Origin: a bacterium
GTDB lineage: Bacteria; Hydrogenedentota; Hydrogenedentia; Hydrogenedentiales; SLHB01
Direction: 5' to 3'
Length of the DNA stretch: 14,160 bases
Assembly (NCBI GenBank): GCA_024231375.1
Contig: JAAEQP010001317.1
Span: 1-14,160 of the forward strand
Shown here: positions 1 to 8,443 of the stretch, one piece after another
How positions within the stretch are numbered: the first letter of the stretch is position 1
How the letters are laid out: every line of letters starts with the position of its first letter
Notes under the pieces: generated by a model
The model's database searches: none
What the model saw: the letters and a program-made list of their open reading frames with translations, nothing else
What the model was told of the DNA's origin: nothing
Translations under genes and position numbers: made by a program

Positions 1-1902
1 GAAGTGGTAGACCTGGCACTCCATGACGATGCCGTAGATGTTCCAGAAGCACCCTATCATGAAGTCGCCCATGATGAGGCCCATGAAGAAGGGCACAGCC
101 GGCTTGTAGGCGCGGGCGCCGCCGTACTTCATCAGCACGGCCTTGATGAGCCACGCCGTGAACACGCACATCCACAGTTCCCCCATCGCCCAGGAACCAC
201 TCGTGGCGTAACCGACGGGATGAAAGGGCCACCAGGCAAGGCTCATGCGCAGGGCCGCCAAGCCCAGGCTGGTGACCACGCCGATAATGATGGCGTAGGT
301 CGGCTGAGGCTGATGGGGAGCTGGCGTGGTGAACTGGAGGTTGATGTAGTCCCACGCTTCGCGGCCGAACCATTCGCCGGGACCGATAATCTGGGCCGAT
401 GCGCCGTACTTGTTGAAGACCCACAGCAAGGCCAGGAAGGCGCAGGCGGTGCCGACCACGATAGACAGGGCCATGGCGATGAGGTAGCGGCGCTGATCCA
501 TCTTGAGGCGCTCGGCGATGCGCATTCCTTCCAGGCCGTGAGGCATGGGGTGGCCGCGGTAAGCGCGACCCATGAAGGCGTAGAACCCGAACATGATGAG
601 ATTGAGCGGGTTGGCGTTACGCATTTCGGATGCTCCGAACATCCGGATGATCTGGCGGTCCGCGCCGATGTGGTGCAAGTCGTGGCACGGCGGACCGAGT
701 TCGGCGCGCATGCGAGTGACGGCGATGGAGGTAAGAAAGTAGAGCGCGAAGTATAGGAGGGTGACGCCGGTCGACATGCCGAAATGGATGCTGAACCAGA
801 CCAAGAACACACCGCCCACGCCGATGAGCGTGATGGCGGTTCGCGCTTCCTGCCGATCCCACGGGGTAGTCCCTTCGACGTTCTTGCCGAGGATCAAGTA
901 CACCATGCGCTTCATGTGGCTACGGGTCACCCACAGCGCCAGGAGGGCCAGAGCGTAGTATCCGCCGGCGGTCTGCTCTTCCACAAAGGGGAATCCGGGC
1001 ATGCCGTGTACGCCGATGTGGCTCGCGGCCACGCGCTGGAACTTCCAGAAGAAGAAGAAGAACCAACACGAGAACGCGAGATCCAACGGCATGAAGAAGC
1101 ACATGCCGATTGCGAACGGATAGAACGAAACCCACGTCGCCCCCATGTCGAACCAGGGACGTTCAGGGAAGAACTCCTGGATGTTCACGATATGCACGAT
1201 GGGAATCCGCGGAAGCATTGGATAGAGCACGTTCAAGCCATTCACCATGTCGATGAAGGCCGCGATGCCGAAGGCAATCCAGAACGCGCGGGATTTCAGG
1301 AGCGTGGTGGGTTCGGTAGCAATCGCGATGGGTACCTGAAGCACGGGGTATGAGAGCTTCTCGTTCTCGGTCCACTGCTTGCGGAAAATCAGGTTCAGGC
1401 CCCACATGACGGCACACAGGGCCAGCACGAATCCAAACCACCACAGCATGGGGCCGAGCCAGGGGCTGAGATTGCGCCAATCGAAGATGGACTCCTGGCC
1501 GAGGTACGCGCTCTGGAGCGCGTGTTCGTCGGTCACGATGAGTGCCCTGGGCACCTGGTCCATGAATTCCCCGTACCGGCCTTCCAGCGGCGCGAATCGG
1601 TGCAGATGCGACATGGTCGGCAAGAGAATCTGGATCATATCGTGGCTGATCATGGCACTGGCGATGCAGAGCATGGTGTAGACGACGAGAATCTCGGGAG
1701 GGGCGAGGGCCCAGGAGGGACGATACCGTTTGACGACCAAGTTGCCGAGGGAGATGAGGGCGATGATGAAGACGACGTTGTAGAACAGGCTGATGGTGGT
1801 GGGCTCGCCCGAATACCACATGATTTCGGACAGACCCAGCCACAGCGCGTTCAACGGAATCAGCGCCAACCCAATGATGATGCTGCGAAACGTAACGCCC
1901 AA
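1..1902 (-). CDS. DUF6785/DUF6784-type polytopic membrane protein, C-terminus beyond left edge
   Basis: The minus strand is open for 634 codons from a TTG at 1902-1900 to base 1 and has no stop inside the window. I translated most of it by hand and saw no frameshift. About 13-14 hydrophobic segments are visible, for example near residues 5-25, 37-57, 63-85, 140-165, 200-225, 245-275, 330-345, 355-375, 375-395 and 535-560. Landmarks are an acidic/His loop near residue 401 (ELGPPCHDLHHIGADRQ), a Phe-rich run (WFFFFFWKF) and WWPFHPVG at 557-564. This is the pattern of the uncharacterised DUF6785/DUF6784 membrane family, often found beside glycoside hydrolases in planctomycete-like bacteria. It acts in the cytoplasmic membrane, and a transport role is inference only. 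An upstream stop at 1947-1949 and the lack of any in-frame ATG before the first membrane segment force a non-ATG start. It follows the GH2 gene by 109 bp. Confidence 0.82.
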   Translation of the reverse strand, partial: MGVTFRSIIIGLALIPLNALWLGLSEIMWYSGEPTTISLFYNVVFIIALISLGNLVVKRYRPSWALAPPEILVVYTMLCIASAMISHDMIQILLPTMSHLHRFAPLEGRYGEFMDQVPRALIVTDEHALQSAYLGQESIFDWRNLSPWLGPMLWWFGFVLALCAVMWGLNLIFRKQWTENEKLSYPVLQVPIAIATEPTTLLKSRAFWIAFGIAAFIDMVNGLNVLYPMLPRIPIVHIVNIQEFFPERPWFDMGATWVSFYPFAIGMCFFMPLDLAFSCWFFFFFWKFQRVAASHIGVHGMPGFPFVEEQTAGGYYALALLALWVTRSHMKRMVYLILGKNVEGTTPWDRQEARTAITLIGVGGVFLVWFSIHFGMSTGVTLLYFALYFLTSIAVTRMRAELGPPCHDLHHIGADRQIIRMFGASEMRNANPLNLIMFGFYAFMGRAYRGHPMPHGLEGMRIAERLKMDQRRYLIAMALSIVVGTACAFLALLWVFNKYGASAQIIGPGEWFGREAWDYINLQFTTPAPHQPQPTYAIIIGVVTSLGLAALRMSLAWWPFHPVGYATSGSWAMGELWMCVFTAWLIKAVLMKYGGARAYKPAVPFFMGLIMGDFMIGCFWNIYGIVMECQVYHF

Positions 1903-1908
1903 CGAAAA

Positions 1909-1914
1909 TCCCCC
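1909..1914 (-). promoter_or_regulatory. Ribosome binding site deciding a TTG start
   Basis: On the minus strand GGGGGA lies 6 nt before the TTG at 1902. It is the only purine-rich stretch between the in-frame stop at 1947-1949 and the first membrane segment, so it supports TTG as the start of the membrane protein. Confidence 0.55.
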
Positions 1915-2011
1915 ACGGTAGGTTCTCAGAAACGTGCATCGGTTCTAGCATGCCGGAGCGCTGGAAAGCAATGGTGGGGTAGACTGCGGATTCGCGCTGA
2001 AGCCTTCCCCT

Positions 2012-4393
2012 CTACATCGCGACACCTTCCGGGTCGAAGGACTCCGGTAGGTCGGCGATGCGCTTGAGCCAGACCCGGTATCGTTCCAGGTTGTGGGCCG
2101 GCGCACCCTCCAGGCAGTGATTCCCGTAGGATGCACCGTTGACGGTCCACTCGATGAGGTAGAGCTTCTGGCTACTCGCGTAGGTACGGATGCGTGCCAC
2201 TTGCCAGTTCTGATTCGCGGGAACAGCGACGGCGCCTTCGACGACGATTTCGTCGGTATCCGCGCAGATCACGCGATAGCTCACGTCTACGTCGCGTCGA
2301 CTGTCGTTGCACACCACCACGGGCAGATACTTCTCCGACCCGGCCTCGCCGATGACGACGGCCACGGGTTGCTGCACACGGCGGATGTAGTGGTAGGCAA
2401 GTTTCTTGCCGAAGAAATAGTCAACGATAGCATCGGAGAACTGGGGCCAACCGTCGATGACGTTCCACCAGAGCAGGCCGCTGGTGCGCCACTTGCGAAG
2501 CCGCGTGGACTCAATGAAGAACTTCTTGGCTTCGGCCTGTACGATTTGGCTCGCCAGCGCGAAGTCTTCAAGCGCATCCGGCACCTCGCCAAACAGTTCC
2601 CGCACCTGATTCGCCATGAGCTTGATGCGGTCGCGACCTTGGCCATGCACCGAATGGGTCACGTCGTGGATGCGCCACTCCTCGTTATCCCGCCACGGCC
2701 AGAGAGCGTTCTCGGAGATGAATCGCTTGATTGAAGATACGTTCGGACACCCGTGATAGCCTATCTCGCCGATAAAATGGGCGCGGTGATGCGTGTAGTA
2801 CGGTCCCTTGTAGTACCCGCGCGGCCCCCACAGGTGGTCTTCGGGCAATCCGTCGGCGCCCGGCGCAGCGTACGGCGACGTGGGCACGTGGTGTCGATGC
2901 GGGTCGAGCCGGTGCGTGACACGCGGTACCACTTCCCGCGTGATCCGGTTGTGGGCAGGGTCGATCCCGTCACTCGAATAGCAGAAGTCGATTTCGTTGT
3001 CGCCGCACCAAAGGGCCAATGACGCATGGTTCCGCAGCTTGCGTACGACAACCTCGGCCTCCTCGCGCACGCGGTCCAGGAAGGCCTCGTCCTGGGGATA
3101 GCGGCAACAGGCAAAGGCGAAATCCTGCCACACCATGATGCCGGCCTGATCGCACAGGTCGAAGAACCGGTGATCTTCATACACGTTGCCGCCCCAGCAT
3201 CGAATCATGTTGCAGCCCAGATCGTCGAACAGGGCGACCGCCTCGTCAACGCGGTCCGCGTCGCGGCTGTGGAACGCGTCCAGAGGCACCCAGTTGGCGC
3301 CCTTCACAAGGATGGGCACATCGTTCACGAAGAAGACGAAGCGATGATCGGGATCGGCGGCCTTATCCTGCCGCGCCACGTCGCCCCATTCCGGACCCGG
3401 CGCCCACACCGGCCCCGCCGACTCCGAGCGGTCAACGCGGATGGCACGCACGCCGATGACGTCGGTCCGCTCGGCAAGCATCTCGTCGCCGTCGCATAGG
3501 TGGACCGTCACAGCGTAGAGATTCGGATCGCCGTAGCCCTTGGGCCACCACAGCCGCGGATTGGGAATGTCGATGTTCGTGTTGCCCGCGACGAATTCCA
3601 GCGGCCACTCGTGGCACACGGTCTGGTCGCCGCACGTCGCCGTGAACCGCAGCACGAGGTCGGCTTCGGGCGTGAACCGGTCGGTGCGCACCTGAAAATG
3701 GACGCCCACCGTGGCAGACGATTCCGACGCGGCACGGGTCCAGTAGTAGACGTCTTCAATGACGTTCCGGGCACGGCGCTCAAGCCGCAGCGGGCGCCAG
3801 ATGCCGGCCGAAACCGCCCGCGGCATGATGTCCCATCCCCACACGTGGGGAGCCTTGCGGATGTAGGCGCCCTCCTCGCGGGTTTCCCACGTCATGATGG
3901 TAGCGTCCTGGAGGTAGGTGGCGGCGTGAAGCAGCGCCGACGCGAGCCGCACGTGGACGCGGTTGGTCCTTCCCGGCTTGAGGGCCTGGGTCACGTCGAA
4001 CCGATGCTCGATGAGCATATTGTCTGACCGCCCCACCTCAGCGCCGTTTACCCACACCGTCGCGACCGTGTCCAGTCCTTCAAAAACCAGATCCCATTCG
4101 GCGCCGAGGTCGTCCACGGGGACATCGAAGTCGCGCGTGTACCACCATTCATTGAACTCGTAGGGACGCAGCAGACGAATGTTGGCGCCGAAGAAAGGGT
4201 CGGGCAGTACACCGGCGCGATGCAGGTCGAGTTCCACGTTGCCGGGCACCTGCGCCGGCACTGTGACCGCGTCGAGGGCGGCAAGGTCGTCCGGGTTGTC
4301 CAGAAGCGCCGGGTCCGCCCCGCCGCTGTATGCAGGAGACTGCTGCCGGAACGTGGTGAGCATCCATTCACCCGTGAGATCGATTTCGTGCAT
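2012..4393 (-). CDS. Glycoside hydrolase family 2, beta-mannosidase-like
   Basis: This 793-residue protein has the three-part GH2 layout. A jelly-roll sugar-binding domain spans about 1-205 and ends in the hallmark GWDIMPRAVSAGIWRPL. An Ig-like sandwich follows at about 206-315, a TIM barrel at about 340-670, and a short C-terminal sandwich. CWGGNVYEDHRFFDLCDQAG (399-418) and VWQDFAFACCRYP match beta-mannosidases. The predicted acid/base is E467 in LWCGDNE and the predicted nucleophile is E543 in FIGEIGY. Family members release terminal beta-mannose; related members act on beta-glucosamine, so exact specificity is open. No signal peptide is visible, so it should act in the cytoplasm on imported oligosaccharides. 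Length is near the usual 800-850. The ATG is preceded by a purine-rich stretch (AGGGAGAGG). It probably heads a transcript with the membrane protein downstream. Confidence 0.9.
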   Translation of the reverse strand: MHEIDLTGEWMLTTFRQQSPAYSGGADPALLDNPDDLAALDAVTVPAQVPGNVELDLHRAGVLPDPFFGANIRLLRPYEFNEWWYTRDFDVPVDDLGAEWDLVFEGLDTVATVWVNGAEVGRSDNMLIEHRFDVTQALKPGRTNRVHVRLASALLHAATYLQDATIMTWETREEGAYIRKAPHVWGWDIMPRAVSAGIWRPLRLERRARNVIEDVYYWTRAASESSATVGVHFQVRTDRFTPEADLVLRFTATCGDQTVCHEWPLEFVAGNTNIDIPNPRLWWPKGYGDPNLYAVTVHLCDGDEMLAERTDVIGVRAIRVDRSESAGPVWAPGPEWGDVARQDKAADPDHRFVFFVNDVPILVKGANWVPLDAFHSRDADRVDEAVALFDDLGCNMIRCWGGNVYEDHRFFDLCDQAGIMVWQDFAFACCRYPQDEAFLDRVREEAEVVVRKLRNHASLALWCGDNEIDFCYSSDGIDPAHNRITREVVPRVTHRLDPHRHHVPTSPYAAPGADGLPEDHLWGPRGYYKGPYYTHHRAHFIGEIGYHGCPNVSSIKRFISENALWPWRDNEEWRIHDVTHSVHGQGRDRIKLMANQVRELFGEVPDALEDFALASQIVQAEAKKFFIESTRLRKWRTSGLLWWNVIDGWPQFSDAIVDYFFGKKLAYHYIRRVQQPVAVVIGEAGSEKYLPVVVCNDSRRDVDVSYRVICADTDEIVVEGAVAVPANQNWQVARIRTYASSQKLYLIEWTVNGASYGNHCLEGAPAHNLERYRVWLKRIADLPESFDPEGVAM

Positions 4394-4433
4394 CGCTACC
4401 TCTCCCTACGCCGTATGCCGCGAATCGCTGGAG

Positions 4434-4463
4434 AGTGTAGCGGAAGTGGGGACGCGTTGTCAG
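4434..4463 (-). promoter_or_regulatory. Candidate sigma-70 promoter of the GH2 gene
   Basis: On the minus strand, CTGACA (4458-4463; 5 of 6 to TTGACA) is separated by 18 nt from TACACT (4434-4439; 4 of 6 to TATAAT). Transcription would begin near 4427, giving a leader of about 33 nt before the GH2 ATG. It is seen by eye only. Confidence 0.38.
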
Positions 4464-4541
4464 TCAAGTTCCAAGAGCAGCCGACCAGAGGCTCCTACGG
4501 TACCCCGTCACCAATGAGCGCACAACACCCCGAGAGCGTGT

Positions 4542-4871
4542 GAAGATCTCCGGAGGGGTTGCATCAATAGACAACTCGAATCCAATACTCCGACCAACAC
4601 AGGAGGCCTTGCCAGGGAGTCCAAGCCACTGTTCGACCTCCCCGAGCCCGAACCAACTCAAGCCACCGAAGCGCGCGGGGGAACGCCTCGTCTGCGGTGC
4701 CCCGACCGCGGCCAACTGCTGTTGTGTCCGGAGGACCTTGATGGACTGGTCGAGGCAGACCATCCGGTCCGGGCGGTGTGGGCCTATGTGGAAAGCCTGG
4801 ACCCTACGGAGGCCTACGAAGGACTCAGAGCGGTCGAAGGCACCGCGACATCCGCAGGTGTCCGAGATTGA
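4542..4871 (+). pseudogene. Decayed N-terminal fragment of an IS1182-like transposase
   Basis: One plus-strand frame is open from 4542 to a TGA at 4869-4871 but has no usable start codon. Its translation contains SKPLFDLPEPEPTQATEA, then LRCPDRGQLLLCPEDLD and GLVEADHPVRAVWAYVESL, ending in AYEGLRAVEG. The order 'Leu-rich strand, valine-acidic-His-Pro, R-x-(V/I)-W, (V/F)-E-(S/G)-L, R-x-x-x-G' is the conserved beginning of IS1182-group (DUF772-type) transposases. A Shine-Dalgarno-like AGGAGG survives at 4601-4606 where the original start would be expected, near 4611-4614. The text after the stop shows no continuation of the family, so the central and DDE parts are lost. It lies in the spacer between divergent hydrolase genes and is presumably inert. 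Confidence 0.6.
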
Positions 4872-4919
4872 TTGCAGCCCATTTGGGCCCTCGCTGCTTT
4901 CCCACGTTCTCCCGCTTCG

Positions 4920-4947
4920 TTGACTGTCACGGTTCGTTGCTCTACTC
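4920..4947 (+). promoter_or_regulatory. Weak candidate promoter of the hydrolase operon
   Basis: TTGACT at 4920-4925 (5 of 6 to the -35 consensus) is followed after 16 nt by TACTCT at 4942-4947 (3 of 6 to the -10). The gap to the ATG at 4990 is about 40 nt. The -35 is good and the -10 poor, so an activator may be needed, or this may be chance. Confidence 0.3.
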
Positions 4948-4989
4948 TGGATCCCGTACTTCGGCCAACGAAATCCAGGGAGGGGAATC

Positions 4990-7900
4990 ATGGGCGGAAT
5001 GGGAACACGGGTGCTCTTCGGAAGGACGCTTCCGATCTATCTTGTGGCGGCGTGTCTATGCGCCTTCGTGGCCGCGAATCACGCGACGGCCCAGGAGGAG
5101 GTGTGGCGCTACAAGCCACCGCGCGGCTTCATCGATTGCAGTCCCGCCGCGGGTGATCTGGACGGCGACGGCGTTCCCGAACTGGTGATCGCCGCGGTGC
5201 GAGGGCACGTGGCGGCGGTGGACGGCGCGGGCCAGGAACTCTGGCGGGCCGCGGTGCGGGGTCTGCTCAATACGCCCCCTACGATCGCCAACGTCACAGG
5301 CGGACCCGGTCCCGAGGTCATCGCGCTCGAAGCTCACTCTGTCCTCGCCTGCCTGGACGGACGAACGGGCGCCCTGCTGTGGGATTGGCCCCACCGGGCC
5401 GGGGTTGAATGGGGCGCCACAGCCGTAACCGCCTACGATTTCGACGGTGACGGACTGTGCGAATTGGTGTTCGGCGATTCGGAAGGCGCGGTCGTCTGCC
5501 TGAGCGGCGCGGGCGACACGATCTGGACGTATCACGGCGACCACGGCCAGACCATGTGTCCGGCCGTGGGCGACGTAAACGGCGACGGCGCGCCCGAGGT
5601 GATCGTGGGCGGTTGGAAGAAGCCGTTGGTGTGCCTGAGCGAATCGGGCGATCTCCTGTGGAAACGCGACGAAGACGCTCACGGGGCGAGTCCGGTGCTG
5701 GCCGATCTCAACGCCGACGGGACCTTGGACATCGTGGCCGCGACGGACAACCTGTTGACCGTGTTCGACGGCGCGGGCCAGGTCGTGTGGACCCACGCCA
5801 TGAAGCGCCAGATGGACAGCGCCATCACAGTTGTCGATGCCGATGCGGACGGTGAACCCGAAATCTACGCGGCCGACTTGGCAGGCCAGGTTGTACGACT
5901 TTCGGCGGCGGGCGAGTTGGAGTGGGAAGGCGATGTGGTGGAACGCGTCCGCCGGTCACCGACCGTCGCGGACGTGGACGGCGACGGCGTGGCCGAGATC
6001 CTCGTGGCCGGATACAGCGGATCGATCCACGTGTTCTCGCCGACGGGTCAACTGGAAGCAACCGTAGCGCTCAGCGGACAGAGCAACGCCAGCGCCACCG
6101 TCTTCCTGCTCGGGGCAGACAAGCGGCCCGCCGTGGCGTGTCCGTCGACCAGGGGCGACATTCAAGTGTTCCAATGGGCCGACGCCAAACCGGACGCCCA
6201 GGTCCTGTCCCCCGAATACCGGGGCAACGCGGCGCGCACCGCTTCGTTGGTTCCCGAAGGGGAGGATCTCGGCGTCGCAATCGCGTCGGTCGATTTTGGC
6301 CCTTGCTACGTCGGCGCGAATCTGATCGAAGTGACGATTCACAACCCGCACGGCCACGCGCTGGTGGTGACGCTGGAGGTGACGATGAGCGGTGGACCGC
6401 CATCCGCGAACGCGCTGCGGTCCAGTGACACGACCATCAAACACAGCCTGCCCTACACGGTGACCGGCCGTGTGCCCGAGGATATCGCGATGCGGGCAAT
6501 GGTCGCTCTGGATGCCGGTGACGGCGATGCCGCGCGGCCCATCACGCAACGCACGCGGCGCGCTCATGTAATCCCCTTCATGCGCGAGATCGTCGATTGC
6601 CGACGCGCCATCGGCGCGCTACGGGCTGCCGCGCCCCGGCTCCGCGATTCGGCCGATCTGCTGTTGTCCGCCGACGGGTTCGAGGCCCGTCTGCCGCATC
6701 TGGAGACGCGAGCGCGCGTGGCGACCGCACAGACCAGTGAAGAGCGCCGCGCGTTGCGGGCCGACCTGCACAACCTGCTCCGCCGCGCTACGCGGTTGAA
6801 CGCTGAAGTGCAGGCGGTGGCCCGCGCCGCCGGGGATGCCGCGGCATCCCTCGTCGTGACGCCCGCCAATCCCTGGGCCCCCTTCGGCGGCATGGCCGAA
6901 CTGGGAGAGGACCGGATACTCGACGGGCCCCTGACCGTGGCGGCATTCCAGGGTGAAACCGAGAGCGCTGCGCTGAACGTATTCAACGTGACCCCGAAGC
7001 CCGTCACCCTCCGGGTGGAAGTGGGACCCTTCGTGTCCGGTGGCCAAACCGTTCCTGCGGCCGACGCGGTGACGGTCCACGAAGTAGTGGCCGTGCCCAC
7101 GCGCGACGACGATCTGTCCGCCGACGCCATCCCCGAGTTGAACCAGGCTCAGGCGCTGCTGGTGCCGGGGTGGGACGGGCGGCAGTTGTGGTTCGAGGTG
7201 CATGCAGGCGCGTTGACGCCAGGCGTGTGGACGGCGCCGGTCCGGTTGCGGACGCTGGAACCGGACCCCCAGGAGGTCGCGAGCGAGATTCGGGTGACCG
7301 TATGGGACGCGGCCCTGCCGGCCGAACAGCCCCTCAGCCTGTGTCATTGGGGCTATGTCCATTCGTCCATGTTGAAGGACATGCCCGAGGCGGCGCTCGC
7401 GGACCAGGTGGATCACCATACCAACGTGTTCGTCGGCCTTTTCTATCCGAGAGCGACCTTCGACGAATCGGGCGCGATCACAAGCGTCGATTTCGAGGCC
7501 CACGACGCCTACGTGAAGGCCCACGCGCCCCACGGCATCATCCTGTTCTGCGGCTACCAGGGCGCGTTGACAGGGCCGGGACCTCGCGAAGGCGAGGCGT
7601 ACCGCAAGGCGCACGTGGCCTGGTTGCGCGCGTGGGTGGCGCATCTGAGGGAACTGGGTGTCGGCTACGACGGATTCGCGCTGTACCCCGTCGACGAACC
7701 GGGACTGCGGCAAGGGCTGGTGGAGGTCTACCTCACCTACGCGAAACTCGCGCGTGAGGCCGACCCCGCGATTCTCATGTACACGGATCCCGTCGACCGC
7801 ATCGAGTTGGACGAACTGAAGGCCATGGCGGACTACGTGGACATCTGGTGTCCCAACCGGAGCGGCCTGATTCTGGAAGAGGCCAACGCCGAGAAATTCG

Positions 7901-8427
7901 CATTCATCAAGGGACTCGGCGAAGTGGTCTGGACCTACGAGTGCGCCGGCAACGCCAAACACCAGACGCCGCTCGGATACTACCGCGCCCAGGCGTGGCT
8001 CGCGTGGCGCGAAGACCTCACCGGCATCGGGTTCTGGTCGTACTGCACGTCGCAGGACGACCCGTGGTATCCGCCCAAGGCCACCGACGACTATCTGCTT
8101 GTGTACCAGGGCGACGGCGTCGTGGCCAGCAAGCGATGGGAAGCCGTGCGGGACGGTGTCGAAGACTACGGAATGCTGACCGTGCTGCGCGATGCCGCCG
8201 CCAAGGCCAAGGCCGAAGGCCGCGCCCCCGAGGCCGTCGCCGCGTCGAAACGACTCCTGGACGCCGCAGCCGCGGAAATCGCCGAGTTCTGTGACAAAGA
8301 GGCGAAGGACTTGCCGTCGGACGCGCCCGGCTACGCCGATGTCCGCGTCCAGGCCGACGTGGAATGGGCCGAGATCCAACGCGTGCGCGCCGAGATCGCG
8401 CGTCTGCTGACGGAATTGGGAGTCTAG
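4990..8427 (+). CDS. Exported beta-propeller (FG-GAP/VCBS) protein fused to a GH123/DUF4091-like domain
   Basis: The protein has 1145 residues. The N-terminus is a signal sequence: either ordinary, cut after ATA at residue 34, or lipoprotein-type, with VAAC ending at C22. Residues about 38-395 carry Asp-rich FG-GAP/VCBS calcium-type loops at 57 (DLDGDGVPE), 150, 195, 239, 283 and 328. A degenerate loop near 102 keeps the 44-48 residue spacing, which suggests a seven-bladed propeller. A beta region (about 425-510) and a long helical stretch (about 525-615) follow. Residues about 625-775 look like a beta-sandwich, and about 780-1060 form a DUF4091/GH123-like barrel with FALYPVDEPG. D902-E903 matches the Asp-Glu pair of GH123, whose known members remove beta-linked GalNAc by substrate assistance. 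Activity and substrate here are inferred. GGGAGGGG before 4990 favours this ATG over that at 4999. It is the first gene of the operon. Confidence 0.85.
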   Translation: MGGMGTRVLFGRTLPIYLVAACLCAFVAANHATAQEEVWRYKPPRGFIDCSPAAGDLDGDGVPELVIAAVRGHVAAVDGAGQELWRAAVRGLLNTPPTIANVTGGPGPEVIALEAHSVLACLDGRTGALLWDWPHRAGVEWGATAVTAYDFDGDGLCELVFGDSEGAVVCLSGAGDTIWTYHGDHGQTMCPAVGDVNGDGAPEVIVGGWKKPLVCLSESGDLLWKRDEDAHGASPVLADLNADGTLDIVAATDNLLTVFDGAGQVVWTHAMKRQMDSAITVVDADADGEPEIYAADLAGQVVRLSAAGELEWEGDVVERVRRSPTVADVDGDGVAEILVAGYSGSIHVFSPTGQLEATVALSGQSNASATVFLLGADKRPAVACPSTRGDIQVFQWADAKPDAQVLSPEYRGNAARTASLVPEGEDLGVAIASVDFGPCYVGANLIEVTIHNPHGHALVVTLEVTMSGGPPSANALRSSDTTIKHSLPYTVTGRVPEDIAMRAMVALDAGDGDAARPITQRTRRAHVIPFMREIVDCRRAIGALRAAAPRLRDSADLLLSADGFEARLPHLETRARVATAQTSEERRALRADLHNLLRRATRLNAEVQAVARAAGDAAASLVVTPANPWAPFGGMAELGEDRILDGPLTVAAFQGETESAALNVFNVTPKPVTLRVEVGPFVSGGQTVPAADAVTVHEVVAVPTRDDDLSADAIPELNQAQALLVPGWDGRQLWFEVHAGALTPGVWTAPVRLRTLEPDPQEVASEIRVTVWDAALPAEQPLSLCHWGYVHSSMLKDMPEAALADQVDHHTNVFVGLFYPRATFDESGAITSVDFEAHDAYVKAHAPHGIILFCGYQGALTGPGPREGEAYRKAHVAWLRAWVAHLRELGVGYDGFALYPVDEPGLRQGLVEVYLTYAKLAREADPAILMYTDPVDRIELDELKAMADYVDIWCPNRSGLILEEANAEKFAFIKGLGEVVWTYECAGNAKHQTPLGYYRAQAWLAWREDLTGIGFWSYCTSQDDPWYPPKATDDYLLVYQGDGVVASKRWEAVRDGVEDYGMLTVLRDAAAKAKAEGRAPEAVAASKRLLDAAAAEIAEFCDKEAKDLPSDAPGYADVRVQADVEWAEIQRVRAEIARLLTELGV

Positions 8428-8443
8428 CCACAGGGGATCGGGC

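Noticed and set aside
1163..1951. 262-codon minus-strand frame beginning MLEPMHVSENLPWG
   Set aside because: It is out of frame with the continuous membrane protein and its translation is Arg/His/Pro-rich without hydrophobic segments, as expected of a shadow frame.
4464..4991. 175-codon minus-strand frame in the divergent spacer
   Set aside because: It is antisense to the transposase fragment, has no recognisable motif and would run against the upstream region of the operon.
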